From contig JAQJZZ010000008.1 in the NCBI GenBank assembly GCA_030077755.1, forward strand, positions 2,728,001-2,792,000: 64,000 nucleotides of DNA, given 5' to 3'. Of the stretch, positions 23,295-35,585 are shown piece by piece; position 1 is the stretch's first letter; every line of letters begins with the position of its first letter. The notes beneath the pieces were generated by a model. The model was given only the letters and a program-made list of their open reading frames with translations. It was not told where the DNA came from and did not search any database. Origin of the DNA: Filosporella fistucella. Its lineage: Eukaryota; Ascomycota; Leotiomycetes; Helotiales. Both the position numbers and the translations under genes were made by a program.

Positions 23295-26015
23295 ATGAGA
23301 GAGCCTCGAATTATCGAGGAACGGCTTGTGTTAACCTCGAGGTACTGGAATTTTCCTTTAGCTTTGTGCGAGGGGAAAATGAGAAAATCATCGAATCACT
23401 AAAAGGGAAGTTTAAGAAAGAAGGTTGCTATTGTCTCGAGCCTCGAAATCATGTACCTGTTATTATTGAGCCGTCTGATTTCTTAAGTATTCTTGAGCTA
23501 TTAGCACTTAGCCCGGACAGCTTGATAGAAAATCCTAGGGAGACACCGCCGCGCTTGAAATGTCCCCCAGGCTTCCGCCTTTCGTGCCTTTACGGTCGAT
23601 AGCGCGTTAAAGCTGCAAAATGCGTCCTCCGGAAACCAGGAGATCGCTGGTGGACTGTGGATCTATATATTGCTGGTAAGTTTTGGAACTCCAAATCGAT
23701 GCGGGCATCTAATTCATACCGTTTATAGATTTAAATTCTGTCTGGCAGAGAGAGCTAGCAGAAGAATATGCGAACTTAATAAACTTTTTTAATGGCGAGA
23801 TTTATTATAAGATTTATTAATATCATTTAGAGCAAGACAAGTTCGCGGAAAAGAAGTGGTGGGCTCGTTTCACGAAGAAGAAGAGTGAAATTTTGAAACG
23901 CTTCTTTAAGCATAAAAGTTTTCCCGCGGCATTTAATGCACTTGCAGATATATCTGGGATCTGGCACGGCCTAAACATAGGGGTTTTGGATAAAATGATA
24001 GCTTTGAAGTGCGATGAGGTAAGTGATTAAGGCATATATGGTAGATATCGCTCTAACGGCTTCTAGGAAATTATATATTACCTGGAGGAATAAATCTTAA
24101 AAATATGGTCTTATATATTCGGAGACGACCAAGAGCTTATAAAGTTAGCTAATCCGGAGTTAGTTAAATTAGTGGAACTAAAAGCTCTAGGGCTATCACG
24201 AGGAGACCTTGAGCTCTTGCGGAAGCCCATGTAGGACGGAAAGCTTTTTCATTTTATTCGCGCCTAGAACCAGCGGGACATGATCTGGACGCGCTTGACT
24301 AGCATCGAATATCCAATCCTTATAATTCATACTCTATTTGAGGACGTGAAATATCTCAGACCACTATAGAGAGTGATAAAAATGCTTTTATCATTGGACT
24401 TCAAAGGAACGATTCGCAAGGCCTTGCGGCGTGTATTCACCGGAACTCATTAAGAAGAGGGCGTGTTTAAAGTCCAGACCGGGGAGCAGAAGTTTACTTT
24501 TTATACCGGAAGTGTAAAGGACCAAATATGGTTTGGGATCTTGCATCTTTGGCTCTATGCCATGCGACATTTTGACAAGCTAGTTGGAGAGTGTCTAAGG
24601 AAAGAAGAAAAGCAAACCCTCCTTGCGCCTTAAAAGCCTAATTCACTGCTTTGGCATAGATTTGGGCTTTTGGCGGACGCTTTAGGGTTTGCTATGAAAG
24701 AGATTAAGATTTTAAAGCAAAAGAATCCGGACACTAAAGTGGCATATGCGGCATTATTAGAGGCTTGGGACGCTGACTACTTCACTTATGATAAGAGGCT
24801 CGTTTTGTGGCACCTTAGAGGGATGAAATGAATATTTGAGACTATAATCGAGAAACCAGATCTTGGTGGCTAGCCTATTCTCCTTATTGATGGTCCTGGC
24901 GAGGTATATTCTCGATGATGCGGACGTATTTTTGAGAATGCGCATTTAAGCACCCGGAAATACCTGTTCTTATAACCAATTTATAAACCGATAATTGGTG
25001 AAGGGGATGGCGTGTCTTCCTTTTTTATCCGAAGATTAGTCTTCTTTGCATTCTTTGGGAAGCCTCCCAATAATTATCTGTTTAAATAATAGAAAGGAAA
25101 TGCGCCATCGCCGGATTTAGGACACGTTATGGAGGTGGAATATGACCACGCGACTACTTTTGCTAATGGGAACACAAGTTCTTCTCTAACATCTGTCACC
25201 TCTAAAGATTCCGTGGATACTTCTATGGTATCTAAAGATGCTACAAGCGACATGCGGACCCCCGTTTTACCAGGCATCATATAAGTTAATCCAGTGGAAT
25301 GACTAAGTTAGCTTATTTGGGATGCGAACCCACCGGTTTAAGAGAGTGAACTAATAGTTGTTCCCTAAGCTCTAGAGGGTGAGATGGTGGGTTAATAGAC
25401 TCTAGAGTGTTAAATAGTAGTTCTGCCTTAGACGCCGGAGAAATAGATAGTACTTCACTAGACTCCGGAGAGTTAGATAATAACACCGATGGAACCTCCG
25501 TTTAGGAAGAGAATATGACTAATACATGAGGAGGAAGAACCACTTGCGGAAATTTCTTTACGCGGGAAAAGGCGAAAGTTGAGATAGAATAAGGACACTA
25601 ACGCTTTGGAGCATATGGTAATTATAATGCCATTCTTTAGAGTCATGCTAATAGCTAATAGGATGGTGAACACACACGGAACCAATATAATGATATCAAA
25701 GCGAGGGTATCCTTCATACTTTACCAGCCAGATGGATAGCTTATTCCAATGAGATTAAACTATATACGTATTAAAGCGGAAGACTTAGCCAGGACATTTG
25801 TCGCTATAGGTATAAACTTATTAAATTATAGTAATAGCGGCCTCACCGTAGGTAATTGTTTCGATGCAGTTTTACTCGATCCCGATAGATGTATTTATTT
25901 ACGACGGTCGCCCAAATTAAGGGGATATAAAGTTGAATTATTAGATACTTCCATTTAGTTTCAAAGTCCCATGGGACAAGTCCGGATAATTGAGGATATA
26001 GATGGAGAGTTATAG
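23295..26015 (+). pseudogene. DUF3723 family protein gene, RIP-decayed
   Basis: From ATG 23295 the translation follows the DUF3723 family almost end to end. It shows RIIEERLVLTSRYWNFPLAL, KKEGCYCLEPRNHVPVII, ENPRETPPRLKCPPGFRL, KKWWARFTKKKSEIL, FEDVKYLRP and LLADALGFAMKEI, and a C-terminal part near 25740-25960. Two introns keep good sites (23676-23728 and 24019-24066). Damage is mainly TAG/TAA/TGA codons at former CAG/CAA/CGA plus a one-base shift near 23372. Family function is unknown. DUF3723 genes are among the accessory genes reported as enriched in fungal Starship giant transposons, which makes this a marker for possible mobile cargo. Confidence 0.82.
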
Positions 26016-26597
26016 ATCTAAACCCGTTGGTAGTGCCTCGTTTCCCAATCCAAATCTAAGCAGTTCTCTAACTTTAAACGAGCTTTCCTATCACATATAT
26101 ACATGTAAATAAAAAACTAGGTTCACGACTCGCTATAACATAGAGCATGAATTATCACCCTCCCGAACTCCAAAGTCCCAATACTAATTATGATCCTGTG
26201 GAGATCTCGCACGAAGAAATAAATCTTCCACCGCCGTTAAGTAACCTGAAAAGATGCTGGACGCAGTCAGGAATCTACCAACTATAGACCCTCACAAATT
26301 ATTGAGCTAAGTACAAGAAGGGCTATCGGGACTATACATAATAGAAGCGGATCTGAACCATTTGTCTGCTTGACGAAGAGAGAACTGCTAAGCACTAAGG
26401 AAAGTCTGATGCAGTATAAAGCCTAAAGTGATTTTGGAACACCGGTCAAAGTAACCCTATAGATATAAACTATTTATTATTGCCTGAAATTCGATTATAC
26501 TATTGGGTATACCTTATTAAAGAACCGTCGTCTCGATGTGAAAGTTGATGAATATACCTAACCTAACCCTCTAACCCCCCGATGCTCCCACCGCTTA

Positions 26598-27922
26598 CTA
26601 TGTTTTAATAACATTTGTGTCTCTGTCTATTACGTTAATAGCTTTTCTCCCCCTTAAATTGCGACATTGCTCTTGCATATTTCCGTCTAGATTACTCTTA
26701 AATCTCGATCTTTTCCGAGTAATTGGTGAGGGGGCAATTTCCTGAGAGGCCATCGGAGACTCTATAGCTGCTTTATCTTTAATTGTCAGGTGCATATTAT
26801 CGAGTTTCTGGAACATTTTAGTGGCTGTGAATAATGTTCCTATATAAAGCTTACCTTTTCCTTCTTAGGCTCAGTAATCCTTCTTAGGAGGTCAATTGCC
26901 TGATCTTTAGCGGCATTTAACGCGTCTCGGTTCTTTTAAATCAATTTTGCATTCTCCCTTTTGAGATTAGCGATCCTTTTCTTCGCCGTCTCCTTAGCTC
27001 TAGCCAATAACTTTTGATGCTCCCGGGTCAATTTTGCCTCCTTTATGTCAAATTTGGCGATTCTTTTTTTAGCTATAGCCAATGCATCTTGGTAGTTCTT
27101 TATCAAGTCTGCCTCCTCCTTGAGCTTAGTGATTTTTTTCTCCGCTGCCTCGTTTGCTCTATCCAAAGTGTCTCGGTCCTGCTAGATCGAGTCTACCTCC
27201 CACTGCAGCTCTAAAAGCCTCTGCCCTAAAAATAGTTGTTTAGATGATTGCTGCCCCTTAAGCTTAGTGATCTTTTTTTTAATAATGGCTATATGATTCT
27301 TAGCCGCATATAACGCATCTTGATGCTCTCGAACCAAATCTTCCTTCTCCTTGCGTAGCTTGCCCAGATCTTGCCGAGTAGTATCAAGTTGGCTATGAGC
27401 TTCTCTTAGGTCGTTCTAATGTTTTATCTGCATCTGCCGCATCTTATTGAGCTCTTGCTCGGCAGCAGTGAGCTTTTCATTGCATTCCCTCATTTCCCCC
27501 TAATCCACGACCTGACTTGTGTAGTGGCTAAGAGCGATCTAAAGCTTTTTCTCATATTCTTGGACGCTCGAATCATAACGCTGACTAGCGTCCTGTAGCT
27601 ATTGACTCATGGAGAGATTCTTTCTTTTGAGGTTAGCAACGGTCTTCTTGTGCTCTAATTTTAAAGCTATATATGCTTGGGTCTACTCGTCTAGCCGTTG
27701 CTGATAATTTGTACCTTTGCGTGTTAAACCCGTAATAGTGTTGCGGTAAAAAGACAATATATCGACGCATTCGCTTATTGCAGAGTTCGTATGAGAGAGG
27801 CGTTGGTTGATGGTGAGAGGGTCTTGGTCGACTGAATGGGGCTATGACCCTGTGCCGTTGGCAACAATTGGTTATTGTGGTTTCTTATTGGCCTATAGCA
27901 GAGGCCGTAATTGAGAGGACAT
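26598..27922 (-). pseudogene. Long coiled-coil protein gene, RIP-decayed
   Basis: From ATG 27922 the minus strand gives about 330 codons of heptad-rich helix. Blocks such as DRANEAAEKKITKLKEEADL and AKKRIAKFDIKEAKLTREH repeat with similar wording, suggesting internal duplication of a coiled-coil module. An intron-like break near 26850 is followed by a basic tail (26816-26598, SPITRKRSRFKSN). In-frame TAG/TAA codons replace Gln. It resembles structural or tethering proteins only in being coiled-coil. No family is recognised. It runs opposite to the DUF3723 relic, 580 bp away. Confidence 0.6.
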
Positions 27923-29882
27923 AATTATAGCTGTCTTAATAAGAAGTAAAATGAGTTTTGGAAGGTGAATTTAAACTTTCTAAAAGGTGGATATTAGGAT
28001 GAAAATAAAATTGATGTGGTATGAGCTAGGTGAGTGTGAAGCGATTAATCTGGACTAATTGGCTTGTTATTATTCTGGTCGAGGCTTGACTTGGCTTGGA
28101 ATCTTTTCTGTGAGTAGCGATGATCCTTTATATACATGGCAGAGGCGTTGGGGTTGGCTGCCACTAGCTTTCTTTAGGTTAACAATTCCTCTAGGGTGGG
28201 ATGCCCGCAATCCGGATACTTTGCGTCTTGACAAGAGCTCAAGTGTGGCAAGCACTAGACAAGGAGCCTCCGAGGTAACCCGGCTTTACTGTCTGGCTCG
28301 AATAGTGCTAACGCCTAATTCTTGGGACAACCTGGGTAATCCTTACCAATCTTTAATGATATAAGGACCCATATTCGGCCCCTAGAAGAGCATATTTAGG
28401 ATCTATCAAAGTGGAACCCTAGCTCTAGTCATATCCTGGCACTATAAAACTATAGGAAAATGTCCTGCCTCGTAAAGGATACTAAAGTTAGGCGTGCGTT
28501 TGGGTGCCGATCCAGGATCGAAATTCACCTAACGGCGATACTTATATAGAGGACGGATATTTGGGTCGCACCCTTTGAATAGCCAAGGCCGTAGCAAATG
28601 TCCATGACACCATCCGTAAAATGCTTGGGAGAGTTTGGCATAACTGGGTGCTTCTTATGATTGGGCTAATGGCAACATTGTGTAGGAGGAAGAGCCAATC
28701 CTAGCTACCTATGAAAGGCTAAGAGAGCATGAATTGGTGCCGCAGCTCCTTGGAATATTGAAACTCATACCGCACTAAGAGCGAGTATTAATTAGTGGTC
28801 TAATGTGGAGATATCTTAATATAGCTCTAGTATTATGATTGATATACTATTCGGATAAGTTTATACGAGTTAGGCCTAGATCTCTGGTGATTATTATGCT
28901 AGAGCCGAGTCCCTAAAAAGTTTGCATTTTTGGAAAGCAAGGCAGAAACTAAGCACCAGGACTCCTCTTGGTGGGATTTTACCATAGCACAATCATTTTT
29001 AGAAGGTGGTGGGGCCGTGAGAATAAAGAAGCAAATGTTTGCACATGGTCCTGAGCCCAGCCGCTAAGGTCATTAGGGAAATAGAGCGATGCTCCAGTTA
29101 TACTTGCTATTAGCCATAGGCTAGTCCAGAGATAGAGACCGGCGGAGGATTTCAGGGATATGTATAATGAGGCAATAGCTTTCGGAAACGCAGCTTTGCC
29201 ACTGAGTCACCGAAAGAAGGGAAGTCCTTACTACATGTATGGTCGCCACCAAATCACCTTGCGCGGCATTTATTATAGCATAGGCCTCCCTGGCAGAAAG
29301 ATTGGGCTGCGTAGCAAACCCTTCCTATAAGTAATCTTTGTGTTAATCGCCATGTTCGGGATACACAGCAACCGTTTGCAAGCCTTGTATTAGACATATT
29401 TCATCTTGGGCATAATTCTTTGGTCGTAAGGCTATATATTAACTACTCTTGGTGTACCTCCGTCGTCGCATCTCTCTGCAGCTGCGGTGGTAGCGCTAAA
29501 GATCACGAGGCTGGGTTGTTCTTTAAGTCATTTCAAGCCGGTTTAAACCAACTTATTTTCTCGGTAAAGATTAAAGGAATTATACTATCCAGAATTTCTT
29601 ATCCCCTCTAGCACTCAGGGTTCAAATTTTCTTAAATCTACGCAATCGGCGATCGATTGGTAACTTAGTTTTCACATATATTGCTAGTTTAGTTTTCTGC
29701 CAGTTTTAAAAGGCAGTAAGTCACGCGATCACCAGGGGCCCCAACTCGCTTACCTCAAACCGGCCAAGTCGACATTTGATAATTTCCGACGGGCCTCTAT
29801 GCCACTTCTCCTACGGCCTTAGCATCCATCTTAGTAACCTGCCTAAAGCACATCTCGTTTTTATCTTTCTTTGAGATTAGCG
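27923..29882. other. Undetermined decayed coding DNA
   Basis: Both strands contain long stretches with few stops other than RIP-type ones. On the minus strand, about 29420-28070 reads as some 450 codons with about 25 TAG/TAA/TGA interruptions (parts such as KYRRQVNFDPGSAPKRTPNF). On the plus strand, 28059-28364 and 29420-29611 are open. I cannot decide which strand was coding and recognise no domain. About 28380-28700 and 29620-29880 look non-coding. Confidence 0.3.
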
Positions 29883-32732
29883 ATGGTAGACCTCACGGAG
29901 AAAGTGGAAGCTCTTGAGAGGCGACTTAATATATTATTAAATATATTCGACTACATCCGAAAATCTCTTACTACTTAAAACCCCAAACGGCGCCACTTAA
30001 TTCGCACCAAGACCTTAGGCGGCCGACCGGAATGGGTGGAAGAAATCGTCTAGCATTTTAATGAAATTTTAGCGGAATTAAAGAGCGTTAAGGAGACGCT
30101 CGACGCGCTCTCAAGTGATGGCAATTCTCTAAGCGATGCGTCTGCAACGGATATCAGAGCTAAACTCGAACTGCAAAGTCAACCTGAGCAGGAGCAGCCG
30201 TCTCCAGCAGGCCCTGATAGCGGAAACCAGACACCAACCGCTATAGATGAACTTGAGCAAGCAGAGCCTAGATTTCTACCTTTACCTCCAGACCGAAATA
30301 TATAGGCATAAGAACTTGCGCCATAGTTTTAAGAAGTGCCTATTAGCTATGAGGTCTCACTCCTGCCATCCAAGCCACTTAAAGCTCTTCGCCACATAGC
30401 TCAAATAAGTGGTAAAATACTTGATCCGCATTTAGAAGACGGAAACGCCCCAACCTTTTATTGCAACTATAAAGACATTAGTGGAGACCTAAATAAAGCT
30501 TTATTCACGCAGTTTTCCTCTAACCCAAGAGTTAAGAAAATGGGCTATTTTAAGCTTGCGGTTGAAAATCTACCCCCTCTCATAATAGACACGGCCTCTT
30601 TTAATAAACCGGGAAAAGATTATTACACGAATTTCTCTTCCCGGCCGGATACTAGAGGGTTCGTCGAGTTGGTGAAAAATTGAAATCGGGAAAGCACGTT
30701 CCCTACTTTTCCACTTCCCGAAAGCTAGAAGGAATCCTGGTCGCAAAGATTATTACACGAGTTTTAGGAGAGCACTTTTAAGGACCCTCCACAAGATATG
30801 ATTTATGTTATTGGGGATCCTCTATTTCCTGATATCGAGCTTAGCCCGGGAGAAGGGATAAAACGAATAGATGGCTATGAGAAGCTTAGTGGCATTGGAA
30901 CAACCTATATCTATCTGAGCTTCGGGGTATCTTTTTTAATAATGCATAAAGAGGACGCTAAGTTTCGCTCAATTAACCTATTACGATGCGGTGAGCACAA
31001 ATGCTGGCTTATTGTGGAGCCAGCTTACGCGAAAGAATTGGAGGATTATATGCGTTAGATCTTCCCTAAGATGGCAAATTGCTCCTAAAGTGTACGCCAT
31101 CTGCGTTGTGCTATTACCCTAAGCAAACTAGACGAGTGGAATATCCCATACTCCCTTATCTATTATAAGCTAGGAGAAGCCATCTTTATAGAGCTGGAAG
31201 CTTATTATTAGGTCGTGAACATAGGAGCTAACTACACTATTTCAATCAATATTTTATATGGCTCGTTATTAACTTTTCCCAAGGGCTATAAATTTTGTCA
31301 GGAAAGTTGCGACCCAGATGCAATCACGGCAGCCTACTTACGGCTTCGTGAGAAGGGAGATCTACTGGCTGAGGTTTGAGCAAATTAAAGGACGCCTCTG
31401 CTGCGGAATAAAGTCATGGCTGTGCTATCGAATATGATATTATCGAAAAGGAAGGCAATTACGGCCGAGGCCTAACCGAGGACGCCCCTAGTCGCGCCTT
31501 ATATGGGACGTCTCTTGGAGGGCGTCTGCGGGAAAGAGGCTTTTTATCACTTATGCTCTCTGATTCATAGCTAGAGAGATCGATCTAAACCGTGGTTCGA
31601 GATCGATAAGAGCAGACCTCCCGCAATGCAGCTTGTGAACACCATTGGTATCTTAGGGGAAAGATCTCTGCTCACGGATTTCCTAAACCGTCTTGCACGG
31701 GTTAAGCTAGTAGAAATCATTGATGAGGGAAAGGCGGGTAGGTCGAATGTAGACCCCAGCGCTATTACTAACCTCATACGTGACCTCAAGTGGAAGGATA
31801 CTCAAAGAAACCGCGATAAGTTATGCAATTACCTTAAAGACGGCCGAAAATGGAAAAGGATATGTAGCAAGTTCGACGGCTTATTATGTCTCATTCCTCT
31901 GAACCGGGAAGATAAAATAAACCCTTGGAGCGCATCCGGCCGCATGTATCAAGATCTGTCTAACGACGATATTCGGCAGTTTTACTCTTTACTTGATTCT
32001 AATTAGCTTATAGGGCCTATGTGCTATGTGGGAAATACCTTCCAGGCGTTATTGTGGGATAATACGGCTGTGCCTGAGTTTATGTGAGAGGCTAAGGATC
32101 CCAAAGAAGTCGCTCGACTGCCTCTAAATAGATTGGTTCCGCTTATAAAAAAGTTTTAAGTTATAGATGCGAACGAGTGTCATTTTGAGAAATATGACTG
32201 GCCCAAACCGGGTTATTGGCAGTGGGGCTGGCCGCAATACCCGACCTGGGTTCCTCCATCCGATAGAACTTGTAACCTATGCGATTTTTGCGGGATTGAA
32301 AACCCATGTGATTGCATCACGACATGTTTGCCTCACATTATACCTGAGATCACGAACGAAGGAAAGAAGGGGCAAGGGGTTTGAGCGATTGGTATGACAT
32401 ACCGAAAAGGTCAAATCCTGGGGGAATTTCTGGGAGAACTGGTTCCCTTAGACACTTTTCACGACGGTTGGCCTATGGAGTTTATAAGACCTAATCTCGG
32501 CGATGAGCCTATCGCTCAGATCTACCCACGAGAAATAGGAAACTGGGTGAGGAAGGTTAATGACTCGTGTGCTCCTTTTATAGAGTTCCGTGTGATAAAG
32601 ATATCTGGCTGGTGGAGGCAAATGATTGTCGCAATTGAGGATATACCGCATAATGGGGAAATAAGCGCTTCGTGTGGGCGGAATTTCTTATGGGGACAAG
32701 GAAAAGAATGTTTTTATGACGTCCATAATTAG
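29883..32732 (+). pseudogene. JmjC + SET fusion protein gene, stop-only decay
   Basis: A single frame of 950 codons from ATG 29883 has about 20 internal stops and no frameshift. Residues 1-20 form a coiled-coil start. A JmjC-like core covers about 306-475: HKED at 355-358 provides the first metal-binding pair, INLLRCGEHKCWLIVEP follows, then QVVNIGAN-type sequence. There the second metal His appears as Tyr442 before a TAG (HQ to Y-stop). A Cys-rich segment (CNLCDFCGIENPCDC, about 800-815) precedes a SET domain (838-949) with GEFLGELVP, IGNWVRKVNDSC and ISGWWRQMIVAIEDIP. The Cys-rich segment acts as a pre-SET-like part. A protein joining a demethylase-type and a methyltransferase-type domain is unusual. 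All stops fit CAG, CAA or CGA changed by C-to-T. Confidence 0.8.
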
Positions 32733-32833
32733 CCTTGAGGTTAAGAGGGTGAGGTGCACGGGCTATAGGAGTAATGTTTACCACCATGGCCTGTGCACCG
32801 TTAATTAGTTGACTGATCAATTAAACCTCAAAT

Positions 32834-34201
32834 ATGGATATTCCTAAATCGTCCTCAGCTACCGTGTCTGCTCTTGGAAGTACCACAGCCTGGTATCGTT
32901 ATTTAGAGCTCTTAAATATTGAAAATCGTTCTCTCCTTTGATATGATCGCCTCTATAAACCTTATATTTATCTCTATAATGCGGGAGCTGGATCTTTCTT
33001 TTCGTATATCACTACTTTTAGCCTACTCTACCTTAATATGGAAGGACATTGATTTAGTGATCCCACTTTATTCGTCTATTTAAGGGCAATGCGATTGGTC
33101 GATGCCTTGGTCTTTGAAAAAGAATCAGCAGTAAATCATAGTAGCAGCAATAGGAGGGGGGATAGTGAAGATGGTAATAAAGGTCCTAGTTTAGTCCAAT
33201 CTAGGGAAGAGGCTAACGTATTTACCCTTTGAAGATGAGAGGGAATAGCTTCGGCATTTTCAATTTAGGGAACTCATAATTTGGAAGGAGGAGGAGCAGA
33301 AAAGATGTAAATTTTAGATAGTCACATAGTAGCAATTGCATTTCCTCCTAAGATTTCCGATTTCACGCCAGCTCCATCACTTATAAGCAGAGCAGCTACG
33401 GGGCAAAGATTTAGCAATTGAAATAAAGATTTGTACCCATGAGCCAATTAAACACTTCTAACGCCATCATCCTCTAAAGGATAAAAGGCTAATCATTTAG
33501 GACTTATTCAATCTTAGTGTAACCCAATATAAAAAGACTCTTTGTCGTGAGGCTCAAAATGGATATCCGCAGAACTAAAGCCCTTCCATGGTAATAGCTC
33601 TCGGGCGTAATATTTTGCGATTCGCGATCCTCTATCGAAAAGCTTCGGGCAAGAATGACTAGCAGTAAGAGTTAAGAGCACCGTCCATCTAAAGCTCATG
33701 CTATATAGCCAGATCGAAATATAATAATTGATACTCTATTCAGATGCCTTCAAGGTGGACACGGAGACTGTTAAGAGAGATATGGTAGCTTAGAAAGTAG
33801 CTTTATATCACTATAGATATCCGTACCTACGACTATCTACTGGATCATTTGGGACTGTTTTCCCATAGCACCAAAGAATAGCTTAAGGCCGTGCTTGAGA
33901 TTTAGGGAAATTAATATGTCAATTGCGAAATTGATATAGCGAGAAGGTAATAAACAAGACTGGTGATGACGGGTCGGTGTTAGACTTAAACAAGTATAAA
34001 GGAGTTTATTTCGAGATTCTCGGCAAATATGGAGTGCTTAGGAAACATGCGTTTAAAGCGTTACCGGAACTCCAAAGGGTGAACTCCATCCTGATTGATT
34101 ATAATATTTTAAAGCCGGGGGATGTGCCGCCGGATTTTGGGTATACTATGCTTTATAATCGCCGACTTGTCCATTCTATTAGGAACTTGTTTGCTAAATA
34201 A
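32834..34201 (+). pseudogene. Unknown protein gene, stop-only decay, downstream of JmjC-SET
   Basis: ATG 32834 opens a frame that ends at 34201 (456 codons) with roughly 25 internal stops and no frameshift. Visible parts include SSSATVSALGSTTAWYRYLE at the start, a Ser/Asn/Glu-rich middle and a well-preserved end (33977-34201, FEILGKYGVLRKHAF and LKPGDVPPDFGYTM). It lies 101 bp after the JmjC-SET stop, in the same direction. No domain is recognised. The C-terminal third is the best query for a relative. Confidence 0.5.
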
Positions 34202-35585
34202 GGAAATCATATGTTAAGTGCTAGTATGATCGCTTTGCATATGATCAAATCTGGTCTGTGTTAGACCTGAGATGTTTTTTACCTGCTTTAAGAGTACACT
34301 CGAGAATATACTCGAGATGGTGAAGTATGGTCCTACAATCCTTTAAGATAGCTAAAATATACTTAGTGTAGTGGAGAAGTCATTTAGGTGCTCAGACTTA
34401 AGGTATCCTAGCGTCTAGGGGGGCAAGTATAGATTTCAAAAATAATGTCGTAGTATAATATCGAGTAACGCAGAGAGAGCTTTCACGTATTTGCGATGAA
34501 TGGTGAGGAGGAAGATAATAGCGAAAGGATATGGGGAGAGGGACAGCTAGTGCCTGTCCCTACTTGATTTCCTTTACAAAGGTGGGTTTGGGGGTTAGTC
34601 CATTCAATTACCTCTAATAAGGTATGTGCTGGGCTCGGTGACTCTAAATCTCCGCACCGGAAAACTATCCAGGGTGTAGTGATTAAATATGATGGGGGTT
34701 TTGGTGAATCTCCTAAAGAGGGTGAAAAGACTATAGACCTTATTGTGTTATGGCAACATTATCCCCTGGAGCATGACGATTGAGCAAGGCTTTTAATAAT
34801 AATATTATTCACATAAGCGTTGACTCTAGCCGAGACCCTGACTACTCTCTGGCTTGCCATTATTGGTGCTTATATCATTAATCTTATGACAACGTCGACT
34901 ATACCTGCTCTACCTTATAGAGAAGCGCAAAAGTTGCTTGATATGCATGGAATTGGTGAGAGATAAATCCGATTCGACCTCCATAGTTAAACGCACTTAT
35001 TTTGCATTCCTTTAAAACTACATCTTATTAGCGGTCTGGAAACTCGATTATGATGCTTCATTCATGCATAGGAGATCACAAGCCCTTGCCGAATAGTATC
35101 TAGTCATGATAGGCCTTTTGATCCCGGGAGCTTATCATAAGAGTAATGGAGCGGCACAAAAGCATCGGAGCAGGAATAGAAGCGCCTTAAAGCAATTGCC
35201 CCAAATTCATATAGAAGCCACCTTTAGTTGGCGCCGCTGGGGGTCGTTGAGCCATTGTTAGTGAAAAGGCAACGTGAGCCGCGAAGCATTGGTTAAATTA
35301 CCGAGCGGGTCTTCGCATGAGTTACCATTTTGTCACTGACCATGGCGTTGGTCAGTTTTAGATTAATGACGCTGGCTGATTCCAGAGTCGTCGAGATGCG
35401 TTATGTAGGCCCTCCATAGGAAAAATTCGTTAGCCCTAAGTATTAATTACCCTTACCCAAATCTCTGAGCCTATTTAATTATTCTCCGTTGAATATAAAT
35501 TTAAGCTAAGTGTGCGCTTAAGCAATTACACTAAACATAGCTTATGATTATATTATAGACCCGCACCATTCATTTTATCTGGGAG
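34202..35585 (+). other. Possible further decayed frame; otherwise AT-rich
   Basis: On the plus strand, about 34560-35320 gives readable protein with RIP-type stops, including KTIQGVVIKYDGGFGESP and a hydrophobic LTTLWLAIIGAYIINL, but no known family and no clear start. The edges (34202-34500 and 35330-35585) show no coding signal. A short direct repeat, ACTCGAGAATATACTCGAG, sits near 34300. Confidence 0.3.

Noticed and set aside
28059..28364. 101-codon plus-strand open frame as a gene
   Set aside because: No start context, no motif, and the opposite strand reads equally well. Left as undetermined DNA.
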